From Calvatia gigantea (taxonomy: Eukaryota; Basidiomycota; Agaricomycetes; Agaricales; Lycoperdaceae): DNA of 64,000 bases. Every line of letters begins with the position of its first letter. The stretch's first letter is position 1. The stretch is from contig JACAAK010000011.1 in NCBI GenBank assembly GCA_025093985.1, positions 1,736,001 through 1,800,000 of the forward strand, read 5' to 3'. The translations under genes and the position numbers were made by a program. Below the pieces are notes generated by a model that was given only the letters and a program-made list of their open reading frames with translations, had not been told where the DNA came from and made no database searches. This document shows, in pieces, positions 12,490 through 23,557 of this stretch.

Positions 12490-13560
12490 TCCCGGGCAGC
12501 CTACTTTCTAAACCTCCCAAACGAAACTCATTTTAGGTTCACAATTGCAGTGGTTAACGACCAAGACGCTGGATCACTAAAAGTGCCACCTCAATTTCTC
12601 CCATTAACTGCTAGTTTTCGTTCCCCAGTATTACAAACCCAAGTCCCTTTGCATTTGCCCAGAACTCATTTGACGGGGCGTGGTGTCCCAGCAATATCGG
12701 ACGTCGGACGTCAGAACCAACCATCCCGAGATAGTTCTATTGGTAGTCCAGATTTCATGCCCCATAATCATCGCCACTTCGTGCAAACCGTCAAGGATCC
12801 TTCTGCACCATTCGCCCTTTCCGGGAATTGCTTATCTTTCCATATGATACCGCTGCTTCTTCTCCCTCATCGATTGTGCTAAAGCTCCATGCGTCAGAAG
12901 TCGGGTGCATTGTATATTTTTACATGGCATTTGTATGTACATCCGCTAATCACCCCCTTAGGTTAACTCGTACATTCTCTCTGACAATAGAATGGCCGTG
13001 AGCGTCAAAAGGTTGCCCTCGGTCTATGCCATTCCAACTCCTTCACAAACTGCAATACGACCCTGTCCCCTCTCCGTAGGATTTCACTCTTATGGTTGCC
13101 CGTGAGCTTTCGTGATCCTCCGATTTGGGCTTCAACGGCAAGTCGACTACAATCGCCAACTCTACGCACCTCGTCATCTCTACCCAATAACATGTCAGGA
13201 GAAACAAACGCCACCCGAGTGACGAGATCTCACTGCGCGGTTTCTCAACATTGAACCACAACTACGTTTGAGAAGTCTAGTACTAAACGCTTGGGTTATG
13301 CATGGGGAGCTCTCCTATCTTAATCAGCCATTGAAATCAAGTCGTTCAGCATGCCGGATATCGTTCGAGATGTTATTGGTTCACTAAATTGCCAGTTAGG
13401 GCTCTGTAGCAGACATGCAGCTCTGTTGATTATGGGCAATGCGGCAATTGGCCATTGCTGCACCTGAACTGGGGGTAGATGTGCAGGTGGCGTATATACA
13501 CAAGGTTGAAATGGGCGGCGCTCAACTACGAAACGAAGCTCACCTGAACTATGGGATAAA
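12490..13560 (+). pseudogene. F-box family protein, degenerate partial copy (A)
   Basis: Remnant of the F-box family seen intact in parts at 13762, 23558 and 26156. It starts in the middle of the protein (THFRFTIAVVNDQD, equivalent to ARLTFTIAVTYDE in the 26156 copy). It continues through the HLTGRGVPAI segment (LTGHGALATL elsewhere) and through pieces of the C-terminal region at about 12880-13260. The F-box exon is missing and the frame changes several times. The 3' flank (13480-13550) matches the 3' flank of the next copy at 15530-15605, so the gene and its flank were duplicated together. Confidence 0.55.
13480..13550. repeat. Duplicated 3' flank of F-box copy A (pairs with 15530-15605)
   Basis: The string acacaaggttgaaatgggcgg and the following ctcaactacgaaacgaagctc recur with few changes at about 15545-15600, after F-box copy B. 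This shows that copies A and B arose by duplication of a unit that includes downstream non-coding sequence. Confidence 0.6.
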
Positions 13561-13761
13561 AAATCATGAAAGCTGAATCACAGTAGGTGATTTTACGGTG
13601 CTAGCTACCCCCACACAGGCTACAGATTACCGGGGCGAAATCGACCCGTTAAAAATTCCCAGAATTTTGAACCCTCAGTCAATCGGTCGTGCCGAACAGA
13701 TTGAGAGCGGTCTGATAATCATTGTAACCGAGCGCTAAGCACTATACAGGGATAAAGCGGC

Positions 13762-15435
13762 ATGCCACGTCCGGCCAGTTACTCCACCATGATGCTTGAG
13801 CCCAAGACGTCCCCACCTGCTCCTAAGAAAAACATCATTGGGCTTCCACAGGAGCTACTAGAGGAGGTTATTGGGTGTGCCAACATCGACACTGTTCTTT
13901 CTTTGCGATCTGTATGCTTCCTTAATTTCTCTCTCCTCTTTATTGTTGGGTTCACTCCTGTGATTTCAGATATGCAAAGCCCTGCTGGCGGCCTGTTGTA
14001 GACTCCTGGCATTTGTGGTGTAAATTCGCTCAGGAGCTTCAAGCATATCCACATACATCAAGACCCGAGGAACCGCTCCAGGATTACACAAAGGAGGAGC
14101 TGCGAAGCTGGGTTGTCCGTCGCCACCGGATACAAGTCGCTTGGAAGTCGCACTACAGGCCGGTTTCGCGACCCCGCCCACTGGATGTATCCGTAGTGTC
14201 ACCGTCCGGCCTGGCTATGGTTCCTGGTGGCCGGTGGCTTTTGTCCGTTGACAAGCGGGGAACAATGTATACCACTGATTGCGAGGCAGATGCGCTGGAA
14301 CGAAAAGTTCTAATTAGCGCTGGGGGATGTGGTAGAGAACGAATATGGCACCGGCTGGGCCCCTGCAGAACTTTTTATCTGTGTGGACCCAAACGAGGCT
14401 CGTTTAACGTTCGCAGCCGCAGTAATTTAGAACGAAAATGTCATGTCACGATCTCACAAGTCTCTGTGAATTTGTCACCCCGTTTTGTCCCACTAACTCC
14501 CGATCTACATACCTCAGCACCCAAAGCCAAGCTCATTTGCACTTGCTCAGAGTCCAATTGACAGGGCACGGTGCTCTGGCAACATTGGAAGTCAGACGTC
14601 AAACTCAACAATTCAGAGGTAGTTTTGTTGGAAGCCAAGAATGCACGGCCCTCAACCACCACTACCTCGTGCCAACAAGGATCCTTTCTACGCCGTTCGC
14701 CTCTTCTGGGAACCAAAATCACTATATGCTTATCTTTCCATATGATATCGCTTCTTCTTCCACTCCGCCAATCGTTGTAGAGCTCGACGAGTTAGAAGTT
14801 GAACACCTCGTATGTTTTCACATGGCATTTGTATATCTATCCACTAATTCCCCCCCCTAGTCTGACATGTATATTCTTCCCAATGATAGGGTGGCCGTCG
14901 GTGGCGGAACAATACTCTTGATCTGTGCCATTCCGACTTCCTCCAGAAGCTGCAAAACAGCCCTGTACGCCTCTCCGCAAGATTCACTATTATGGTGGCC
15001 CGTTAGGTGTTCGCGATCCCCTTTGCACTTCAACGACAAGTTGGCTACGGTCGTCTATACAACCACGGACTTCGTTATCTCCCTCACAATACCCAACAAT
15101 ATTTTGGAGGAACCAATCATCACTCGAGTGGTGAGATCTGACTCCGAGAATCCCCGCCTTTATCGTAGGGTTGGATTCACAATGATGTTCGAGAAAATTG
15201 ACTACGACCACCTCCCGATCTACTATCGAATGTTATTTCCCCCCACCATCGCATCCACGTATTCGACGAAGCAGTCGGGGGTCTAGTCACTTATGTGGGA
15301 GGGAACATGCCCCAAGTAGTGATCTACGACGTCTTTCAAAGATCCTGGGGGTGTCTCACTAGCAAAGCCGATATACAGAAACCTTGAATCCTGAGGTATC
15401 TGTCAGACGAACTCAGTCGTTTGAGACATAATTAG
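13762..15435 (+). pseudogene. F-box family protein, nearly complete but frameshifted copy (B)
   Basis: Exon 1 encodes an N-terminal F-box: IIGLPQELLEEVIG followed by NIDTVLSLRS, with an intron at about 13910-13970 and then ICKALLAACCRLL. F-box proteins dock onto Skp1 in SCF ubiquitin ligases. The rest (WCKFAQELQAYPHTSRPEEPLQDYT, MVPGGRWLLSVD, LTGHGALATLEV, SIYAIPTS-like) has beta-propeller-like spacing shared by all copies in the window. From about 14300 the frame is lost: ICVDPNEARLTF is readable only in a different frame with stops nearby. The C-terminal RYLSDELSRL ends at a stop at 15433-15435. Substrate and function are unknown; the copy is probably dead. Confidence 0.62.
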
Positions 15436-15529
15436 TTCACACAACCACTAGCCAGGTTTCAGTGCTCAGTAGCGGACCTGTGGCTCCGCTGACCATGGTC
15501 AGTATAGCTATTGGCCGGGTGCGTCTGAG

Positions 15530-15605
15530 CTGAGGATAGATGTGGTGAGATGCATACACAAGGTTGAAATGGGCGGCTCTCAACTGCGAAACGAAGCTCG
15601 CCGAA
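15530..15605. repeat. Duplicated 3' flank of F-box copy B (pairs with 13480-13550)
   Basis: Partner of the repeat behind copy A. Both share a run around acacaaggttgaaatgggcg and cgaaacgaagctc. Confidence 0.6.
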
Positions 15606-16179
15606 GCACTGAAACAGAATCACAACAACCGAATGCACAATCCTTCATGCCCGCATTAACCCAAGTCCATACCTAACTTCTTAAGGTCAAGTCGAAGAAT
15701 TGCCGTGAAAACGTCGTGTGTGTGGGGGCGAACCTCGGTAAACGCTTTCTTGGATAGTAGTGACCAAAGATGTCCGTTGAGCTGTAGTTTTATGCAATGA
15801 GTGCAATCCCTGCCCTATAGCTTTCGTTTGCCAAAAATGTGTATTCCTCCCCGCTCATACCCATCTATTTTATGGCGAGCCAGCGCCCCTGTAGGTATCG
15901 CTCTTCCGCTGAACGCTGGTTAGACTCTCACAGTACATGCAATAGTGAACTCGAGCAATTTCGAAGGGATGGTTCGACTAGCACTGTTCAAGAGCGGTCC
16001 TGTATGTAAGGGGCCATTCCTATGGCCGTTGAAGTATCCGTCGAACTGGGGAGATGGCGGTGGCGGCAAATCAAGAATATCCATCTGTAGGATAAGGCAT
16101 GGGGTTACGACCGGGGGCTTCAGCCCGTGGACTCCTGGTAGCGACAGAACCTCCACGAGCGCTATGAGCGACCCTCCCC

Positions 16180-16690
16180 CCTCTCTCCTTCCGTTGATTC
16201 TCCTTTAGTGTGCAATCACGGCGCGTGAAACCTTCCGGAAAGTGACGATGCATGACATCGGAGACGAACTGCCGAGCGAGGTGGATACCACTTTCAGCAG
16301 CAATTTCCCGAGTGATATTGCGAACGCCTTGCCGCCCTGCATTGTCCTTATTGACAGTGGCTAAAACTAGTTGCTCCGCTTCCTTGGCTGACATTTGCTT
16401 CATCGTAGCTCGACTGCTAAGGAGTTGCAACTCGGCACGCCGTTTTCTTATAGTGCGGGGTCTGGTAACAAGAGGTAGCACAGGTGAGTGGTTGTCGTGA
16501 GCAAGGGTGGCGGAACTTTACTTCATCTCAATGCCATGATCCGCGAGAAGAAGTTCCGAGATGCGATTGCAGTTGGTAATGCGTCGTCGGTGATACTCTT
16601 GCAGCGCTTCTTGCAGCCGCTTGTCACTGGCTTTCACTGGGAACGCGGGGCGTCAGATGATCAATATGCTGGGGTTGTAGCTACTTACAC
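16180..16690 (-). pseudogene. N-terminal piece of an integrase-core-domain protein, truncated
   Basis: Two exons read on the minus strand. The first ends ISELLLADHGIEMK at about 16543. After an intron (16482-16542, gtaaag...ttaccag) the second continues PRTIRKRRAELQLL and then QFVSDVMHRHFPEGF. This pattern (helix-turn-helix-like start, intron at the MK/PRT junction, DVMHxHFPEGFxRRD) matches the N-terminal part of an agaricomycete family that normally continues into an rve-type integrase core. Here the reading becomes unrelated after RRDCTLK, so the catalytic part is absent. A shorter relative lies at 12216-12488. Probably debris of a domesticated or mobile integrase gene. Confidence 0.5.
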
Positions 16691-16749
16691 ACAGGCTCGA
16701 ACTGATTCTTTCCCTCCGGGTTTCGATTGTGGGATGTGGGCATGACGGG

Positions 16750-17420
16750 GATTGGAGGAAATGATGTCAGACTTGGGAGTGAAAATATGCAATGTTGCGT
16801 TAGTACTGGCTAATGTTCTTTAAGCTCCGCAGATCGACTGAAGCAGCGCCGGCCGGCAACCGAAGGCTCAAGGTCAACATCCAACCTTCAATGTCCAACG
16901 TGCCGCCTTACCAATGTTCCGAGTCACGCCCGAAATCTTGAAGGCTGTTTATGGTAAAGCTCAAAAGCTATGATCTTTCTAGGCTTTCGTAAGTCAATGA
17001 CATTACTGGATTCCACACCTCTTACCCATTACATTACTTACTGGCTCCTACTCTCTTTGGCGAACATCGCATCTGTATGGCCCCTATCCTTTGAGAGACC
17101 ATCCAGGATGGCGCACGTGATACGTCAGTCACGCCCTGACTCGCACAAGCCAAATAACTTGAGCAGCGCTAAAGTTTCACGTAGTGGACGAACTGACACG
17201 CATTTTTCCAGACAGGGGTTGACGACAGTTGAAATTAACGTAGAGTCACTTGGCCGGCCAACGGGCCTCATCAACCTGTTCCGGAAATGCAGCTCAAACT
17301 GGAAATATGACTCTACCCCAGACAAGGCCCATGATCACAATGTTGTAGATATGAAACAACATTTCCGTAACCACGACCCATTGGTTGTCCCTCCGACCTC
17401 CATCCTGCGAAGTCACACTA
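16750..17420. other. Intergenic stretch upstream of the oxygenase gene
   Basis: No coding exon recognised. The sequence just before 17421 (cgacctccatcctgcgaagtcac) should be the 5' leader of the oxygenase. Confidence 0.35.
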
Positions 17421-18868
17421 ATGGCTGAAGTTAAAGGAAAACAGAGTAACGAAAAGACCGACAACACCGTCGTCGAGCTACTCCGCACGTCCCTCACCAG
17501 CAAAGATGTCCTTCATGAACCTTGGACCTCCGGCGTCATTAATCTTTCCGGACCCGAGGTCACTCTCTTCTATGAACGCCAGGACGGTACTTCAAGGCCC
17601 AGTACTTTGCTTTGGATTACTTACAATCTCATATTGATCAGTTTTATAGTTCCCTCAGGTTGGGATCGACCACGATAGACCAGGTGAAAGATCTCAGCAA
17701 CGCGTGTCAACCTGCTGCATTCGGCCTCAACCAAAAGGACGTTCTTGACGAGACGTACCGCAGGGCTGGCAGGCTCGACGCAGGCAAATTCTTATGGGGC
17801 TTCAACCCTGGCACTAGCTGATTTCGCAAGTAAGCTCGCTTCGGGCCTCTTTCCCTGGGGTTCTCTCGACAATGGCATTCGCTTCGAATTATACAAACTT
17901 AATGCCTATGGTACCTGTTTTTTGGCTCTCGTCCATGGTGCTGGCTAATATTCGGCTCAGGTGAAGGCTCCTTTTTTAAAGCGCATCAGGACACTCCGCG
18001 CAGCGAGGACATGTTCGGTTCCCTCGTGGTTCTGTTACCCTTCGACCATGAAGGTGGAAATTTACTCCTGAGGCATCGCGGACGTGAATACAGTTTTAAT
18101 GGGCCTGCGCTTCTGAAGAATGCTCCTCCTGTTTCCGCTGTCTATGTGGCGTTCTTTAGTGACGTCGAACATGAAGTGGCTCGGATTACATCCGGATACC
18201 GTGTCACGATCACCTACAATCTTTACTTTGATTCCAAGAAAGGTGTTCCTGTAACCCAGTTTCCCTCCGACGTGCAGCTCGAACATCCATTCAAAACTGC
18301 GCTCAGAGCGTGTCTCGACAACGCAGCCACACAACCTATCCCACATCACCTCGGTTTTGGCCTTGCGCATGCATACCCATTCAAGTCCGCTCTGCTTGAT
18401 CCAAAGTCGCTTAATCTCAAAGGCTCTGACGCAATCTTTATCAAGACGCTGAATGAATTTAACATCAAGCACCATTTTTTCCTGCTCTATCGCGAGAGCA
18501 ACAACCCTGACCAGTACTGCCCTTTCCGCATTTTGTCCAAGGCCATTGTTGAGGAATTTGAGGAATATGATGAGTATGTTTTTGATGTCATTGCTGGAAA
18601 GGGTTCATTCTTGGTCTGGGATGAAGACCCGATCCAATGGTATTCTGATTGGTATAGGTACTATGACTCTTCGGACAAGGAAAAGTATGAGTCGATGGAT
18701 GTCAAATGGGTTACTGAACCGAAGGAAGAATATTTGGATCGGTCTGCCTTTGTTGCTTATGGGAACGAGGCAAGCGTGGGCTATTCCTACCACCAGCTGT
18801 GTGTTATTGCGATTATTCCCTCAAGTGGAAGGAAATCCCATGTAAGCTGTGCCCGTGAAAGGGCCTAA
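17421..18868 (+). CDS. 2-oxoglutarate/Fe(II) dioxygenase, prolyl-hydroxylase-like; one apparent frameshift
   Basis: Predicted 2OG-Fe(II) oxygenase hydroxylating an unknown substrate. It starts at ATG 17421. Exon 1 ends at 17596 with a GC (not GT) donor, resuming at 17659 (LGSTTID). A second intron sits after KLNAYG (about 17912-17961). Metal ligands are readable: FKAHQDTPR gives the HxD pair, and SDVEHEV gives the distal His, followed by TSGYRVTITYNLYF with the Arg that usually binds 2OG. A one-base insertion near 17815 separates GFNPGT from ADFASKLASGLF. Compared with the copy at 40777-42296 the C-terminus is altered: instead of a long Asp/Glu tail it ends soon after CVIAIIPSSGRK, with acidic sequence in another frame just behind. 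Family call strong; integrity doubtful. Confidence 0.75.
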
Positions 18869-18899
18869 GGACGACACAAGGGGTAAAGACAAGGAAGAG

Positions 18900-19650
18900 G
18901 ACAACAAGGACCAGGGAGATGAAGGCTGCGAAGTAGTTCGACGCTTTTCCCTGCCTCTCAGTAAAATGTGTTTACGTGAACTTAGTTTTGAACAATGGAC
19001 ACTGTATTCAGGTTTAAGCGCCGAATCACCATCACATTCCCATTGAACAATTACGAGTTGCTCGCGTCTTGTTCCCTGCGCCCGCGCCACAAACATGAGG
19101 ACGTTGTTGTACCATGTGTAATTTGTTTTCTTATTTGGGGAGTGGACTGACCACGCCCCTAATCTGTCGGCGCATTCTGAATGGCGAACCACATACAGGG
19201 AATGGAGGAGAATGTAGGGCCCCTAGGGCTGACTCAGAGTTTGATCGGTTACTCTGTCGATAGGATTTACCGAGCCAATTAGGAACTGAGCGTGCGCCGG
19301 GGTATGTTCTTGGAGCCCACAATTTCGCGGAGTTGTAACTGGACCATATGGATTTGGGGACAATTATATTGATATTCCATCACGCATCGAAGAACCATTC
19401 TCATCAGCGTCCTAAGCAACGCAATCCTTTTATCGAGAAGAATGACCAGCGCTGATCCAAGTACATAAATAAAGATCATAGGGACGTAGTTGGGTTCGGC
19501 GTGACTGTTTGGCCGTGTAGGCGTCAGTGGCAGCCCACCTGTGCATTGTCCGCACGTTGCACACTCGGGGCACAGCTCATTTAATCTCTGCTTCAATCCA
19601 TATCCTTCCTCACCCCAGTCTCTTTTACTAACCCTTCTCACTGGTGAACC
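18900..19650. other. Intergenic stretch between oxygenase and third helicase copy
   Basis: No gene recognised. An acidic coding-like stretch at about 18870-18960 (KDKEEDNKDQGDEG) looks like the displaced tail of the oxygenase. Confidence 0.4.
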
Positions 19651-19659
19651 GTGCTAACA

Positions 19660-22600
19660 ATGTCTCTACCACCGGCATTCTGTCGGTACATCATCGTCGG
19701 CGATTGTCCGTGGGGAAACAGATGTAAATTTAGGCACGACATCGTGGGGTGCGCCTGCGGCCTTGTCGTGCAGCTGGAATACCTCAGGTCCCATACCAGG
19801 GGACAAAGGCACAAACAGCTGTTAGCCGAGGCACAGGCGAGGAAAGAGGCGGATAGATTCAGAGAGGAAGATGTGCCTGTGAGTCTCTTCTTTTTTTTTT
19901 TTTTTTTTCCACCTGTCTTTCCCGTCCTGTCTGGGCAGAGACTCCGCTCACTTCTTTCCTACGACACCATACCTCCTTTACTCGCCTCTAAAACGACTCT
20001 TGTCTTCTTTAAAGATCATGAACTGACCATAAAATGACCCCAACAGCAAGCGCCCAATACCCGTGGACTTGGTGATACCCAGGAAGATACCAAACGATGT
20101 CCGACGTGTCGGAAATACATTTTTGCGTCGCAATATGATATGCATACTGGACAACCACGCACAACAACAACGACTACAGGAAATTCAAGAGACAATACTC
20201 GAGAATGAACGAGACAAGGGCGGGGTCGTGGTCACCTGGCCGGACGGGGTTGACTTTTCGGTCGTGGAACCCAACATCATTGTGGAAGGTTGAGGTGCAG
20301 ATTACGAATACCAACACCCAACCTATCGCACTACAAACATGTCGAATTGGTCCACAAGGTGCGAGAGAGCAAGATAAATTGTGAGTCTCTTTACCAAAAA
20401 TTCGATGGGGGACAGAATGTCATTTTTCGTGCACAGCTTCACTGCGCGCGTGATGGGAAAGTCAAAACTCATCCAACCTAATGCTCCGCGCAAGATCAAG
20501 ATTCGCTTTGCTGCTCCCGACCCTGGCCGGTATGAAGATACCCTCGAGCTCGTGTTCGCGCAGCTTCAACTACCACGGACCGTCTCCCTCATCACTCGTA
20601 AGGTCTTTGCAACAGTTGGAGACCCGGAACTCCATGAGCGTCTCAAGCCTGAGGCGCCGTACAACCGCAAGGCCGCACCCAATATTAACCTTACTGGCAA
20701 TATTTTACCGAGCACGAGGCCGCCGGAGTGGACCAAGACGAAATGGAGCGAAAAGCTCCCAAAGTACGATGTTCCGCCGTATGTCATCGAAGCAGCGTTT
20801 GGAAAGAAAGCAGGAAACGCGGTGCACAATATCAGGCGGTTGATGCCCCAGGCATTCAATACGCAGTCATATGGCGCGTGGTTCCAATATTTGTTGTATG
20901 TGGAGGAGGAACAGATGAGGTATGTACTTTTTTTTTTTGTTGTTGTGGGTGTGAACACTGAAATATATCTTTAGGCAAGACCTTCGAGCATATGCAATGA
21001 CTGGTGTGGAAATTAGCGCTGAATATCCTCGATATAGGTAAATCTACACTACCAGTGATACTCGCGCTAATCATTAACATTGTCTACAGCTTGGAAATCA
21101 AAGGTCTAGCCGAGGGTCGCCCATCTGTCCTCGTAGGCGACTACATCCTCCTCAGTCACACAGACGAGGGCGAAGACGGTAGAGAACGAACATGGTACGA
21201 AGGTCGGGTGCATAAGGTTCTCCTTGATCGTGTAAGCTTGCGCTTCAACGATGGTTTCAACGTTCTCCGAGGTACCAAATTCGATGTTCAATTCGTGTTC
21301 AATCGAGTTTGTTACCGTCGGATGTATCATGTCCTGAATAATAACTACAATCCGGCGAGGCTGCTGTTTCCTGGCGCAGAGCATCTAGGCGATGCCTGCC
21401 CACCGACAGGCAGCGCAGAAGGAGAGTTTGGCGTTATTTAATCGACAGTTGGAGGGCGATGATGAGCAGTTGGGGGCCATTGCCGCAATTCTGAATATGA
21501 GACCTGGAAGTGTTCCATTCATTGTCTTTGGACCGTAAGTCATTTCTCTCATTCTATGGAGAAACACGAGTTGATGGCATTATCTAGTCCAGGTACTGGC
21601 AAGACTGTTACCTATTGTCGAAGCAATTCAACAAATCCTCCACTCAAACCCCCATAACCGTATCTTAGCCTGCGCACCTAACAACTCCGCTGCAGACCTG
21701 ATCGTCCAGAAACTCATGCATCTTGGGCCCTCGGTCGTATTCCGCCTCAATGCTATAACGCGTAGTCTTGAGGACTATCCCACAACACTCAAACGTTTCT
21801 CTCTCATCAACGAGAACACGGGTATTTGCCATGCCACACCCGGAAGAACTGGCTAAATACCGTGTCGTCGTATCCACCTGTCTCTCTGGAGGCCTAGCTG
21901 CAAATCTGGGCATCAAGCGCGGTCACTTTTCGCATATCTTCATTGATGAGGCGGGACAAGGGAAAGAACCGGAGTTGATGGTGCCGATTATGAGCATCGC
22001 AGGTGAGCACACAAACGTTGTGCTTGCTGGCGATAATCAGCAACTCGGTCCGATTGTGCATTCGGGGACTGCGAGGATATTGGGGTTGAAGCGGAGCTAC
22101 TTGGCACGGTTGATGGCATTGAATATTTATGATGTGGACGGCGGCGAAAGAAATTCACCTGGTGGGCGTGGTATTACGTCCGTATCCGAAACCTCTTTTG
22201 TCAAGAACTTTTATTGACGTATGTATACAGGGTCGTCAAGCTGGTCAAGAACTTCCGCTCGCATCCAGCCATCCTCCATTTCGCCAATGAACGGTTCTAT
22301 AAGTCGGAACTGCAGACTTGTGGTGACCCAGCCATGGTTCGGAGCCTTGAAAACATTGAGGAATTACCGAGGAAAGGCTTCCCTATTATTTTCCATGGCA
22401 TCGTGGGCAAGGACGAACAAGAGAAATCAAGTCCTTCGTTCTTCAATGCCGATGAAGCGATCCAGGTCAAGAAGTATTGCGAATCTTTGGTTAACGATCG
22501 GAAGAATGGCATCCGTACGTGATCTTATCTGATTCCAAGACGAAGGGGATATTAACGTAAAGCAGGCGCGGAACATATTGGTGTCATCACACCATACCAT

Positions 22601-23254
22601 GCACAGAAGTGGAAAATCAAGAACTCACTCCGCGGTCTTAAATATGAAGGTATTACTGTCGGTGGTGTTGAGACATTCCAAGGACAGGTAACACCCTTTC
22701 TTTGTTCACTGACACACCATCGTAAATAATTCCTTCTAGGAGCGGCGAGTCATCATCATCTCCACCGTCAGGAGTAACAAAAACTATGTCACGGCAGACA
22801 TGCGCAGAGCCCTCGGTTTTGTCGCTGATGCACGTCGTTTCAATGGTTGGTCTCCACTGTTCTTGACGACGTACCCATCTTACACTTCATTTCAGTGGCG
22901 ATCACACGTGCCCAAGCTCTGCTCATCATAGTCGGCAACCCAATCCTCCTCTCCCTCGACCCGCTCTGGCGCGCTTTCATGAACTACATCTATCTTCGTG
23001 GTGGTTGGAAGGGTATAAAGATCGATTGGGATCCATCAGTGCCCATCGACGCGAACCTGCCATATGATGCAGAGAGGAGGTTGAAGACATTGAGGGATAG
23101 CGAAGAGATGGTGGCACGTTTGAAGGCGTTGATCGTGAAGAGGTATGAGGATGAGGACTTGAATCTCGACTCGCTGGAAGTCGAAGGAGAGGACGACGAT
23201 GAAGATGGGGCCGCGGCGGCAACTGAGAGGCCCATTATTAGGGAATCCGAGTGA
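19660..23254 (+). pseudogene. Zinc-finger MOV10/SAD-3-like SF1 RNA helicase, third copy, multiply frameshifted
   Basis: Third paralog of the helicase family, opposite strand. It starts at ATG 19660 with a CCCH finger (C-x7-C-x5-C-x3-H: CRYIIVGDC...CKFRH) and a C2H2-like finger (GCACG...HTRGQRH). Further zinc ligands lie at about 20100-20150 (CPTCRKYIF). Then the beta domain with GLAEGRPSVLVGDYI (21095-21160) and the core: PGTGKT at 21593-21610, FIDEAGQGKEPE at about 21940, AGDNQQLGP at 22030, VKNFRSHPAI at 22245, ETFQGQ near 22680, ITRAQALLIIVG at 22900, and an acidic tail ending at 23254. Lesions: a frame change near 20157, an extra base near 21612 (after GKTVT), and an extra base near 21821 (before VFAMPHPEEL). 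The many intact splice sites indicate recent decay or sequence errors. Confidence 0.72.
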
Positions 23255-23557
23255 TTAGGCCCTGGGAATTAGGATCGATGAGAGAACGAAGGGGTGACTA
23301 TTCAGCTGCTATAATTTGTTTTTAGCGATTGGCCAAGCTTTCTTTGTACTGCAAAACTACTAGTTTCAATCTGATCTGTACATGTAAAACATCTACCTTC
23401 ACCTTTGACACAAATAATCGCCGGTAGCAACACCAACTACGAACGGGGTTGCTCATGCCTGTTGCTGAGCCTTGAGTGACGACTCGTGACTTGATGAGCT
23501 CACAACATCCCAGCAATGAAGATTACCTCACACAACAGTTTCTGTCAACTGGGCCTG

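Noticed and set aside
19890..19910. Poly-T run
   Set aside because: It lies inside the first intron of helicase copy 3; a simple homopolymer, not a terminator.
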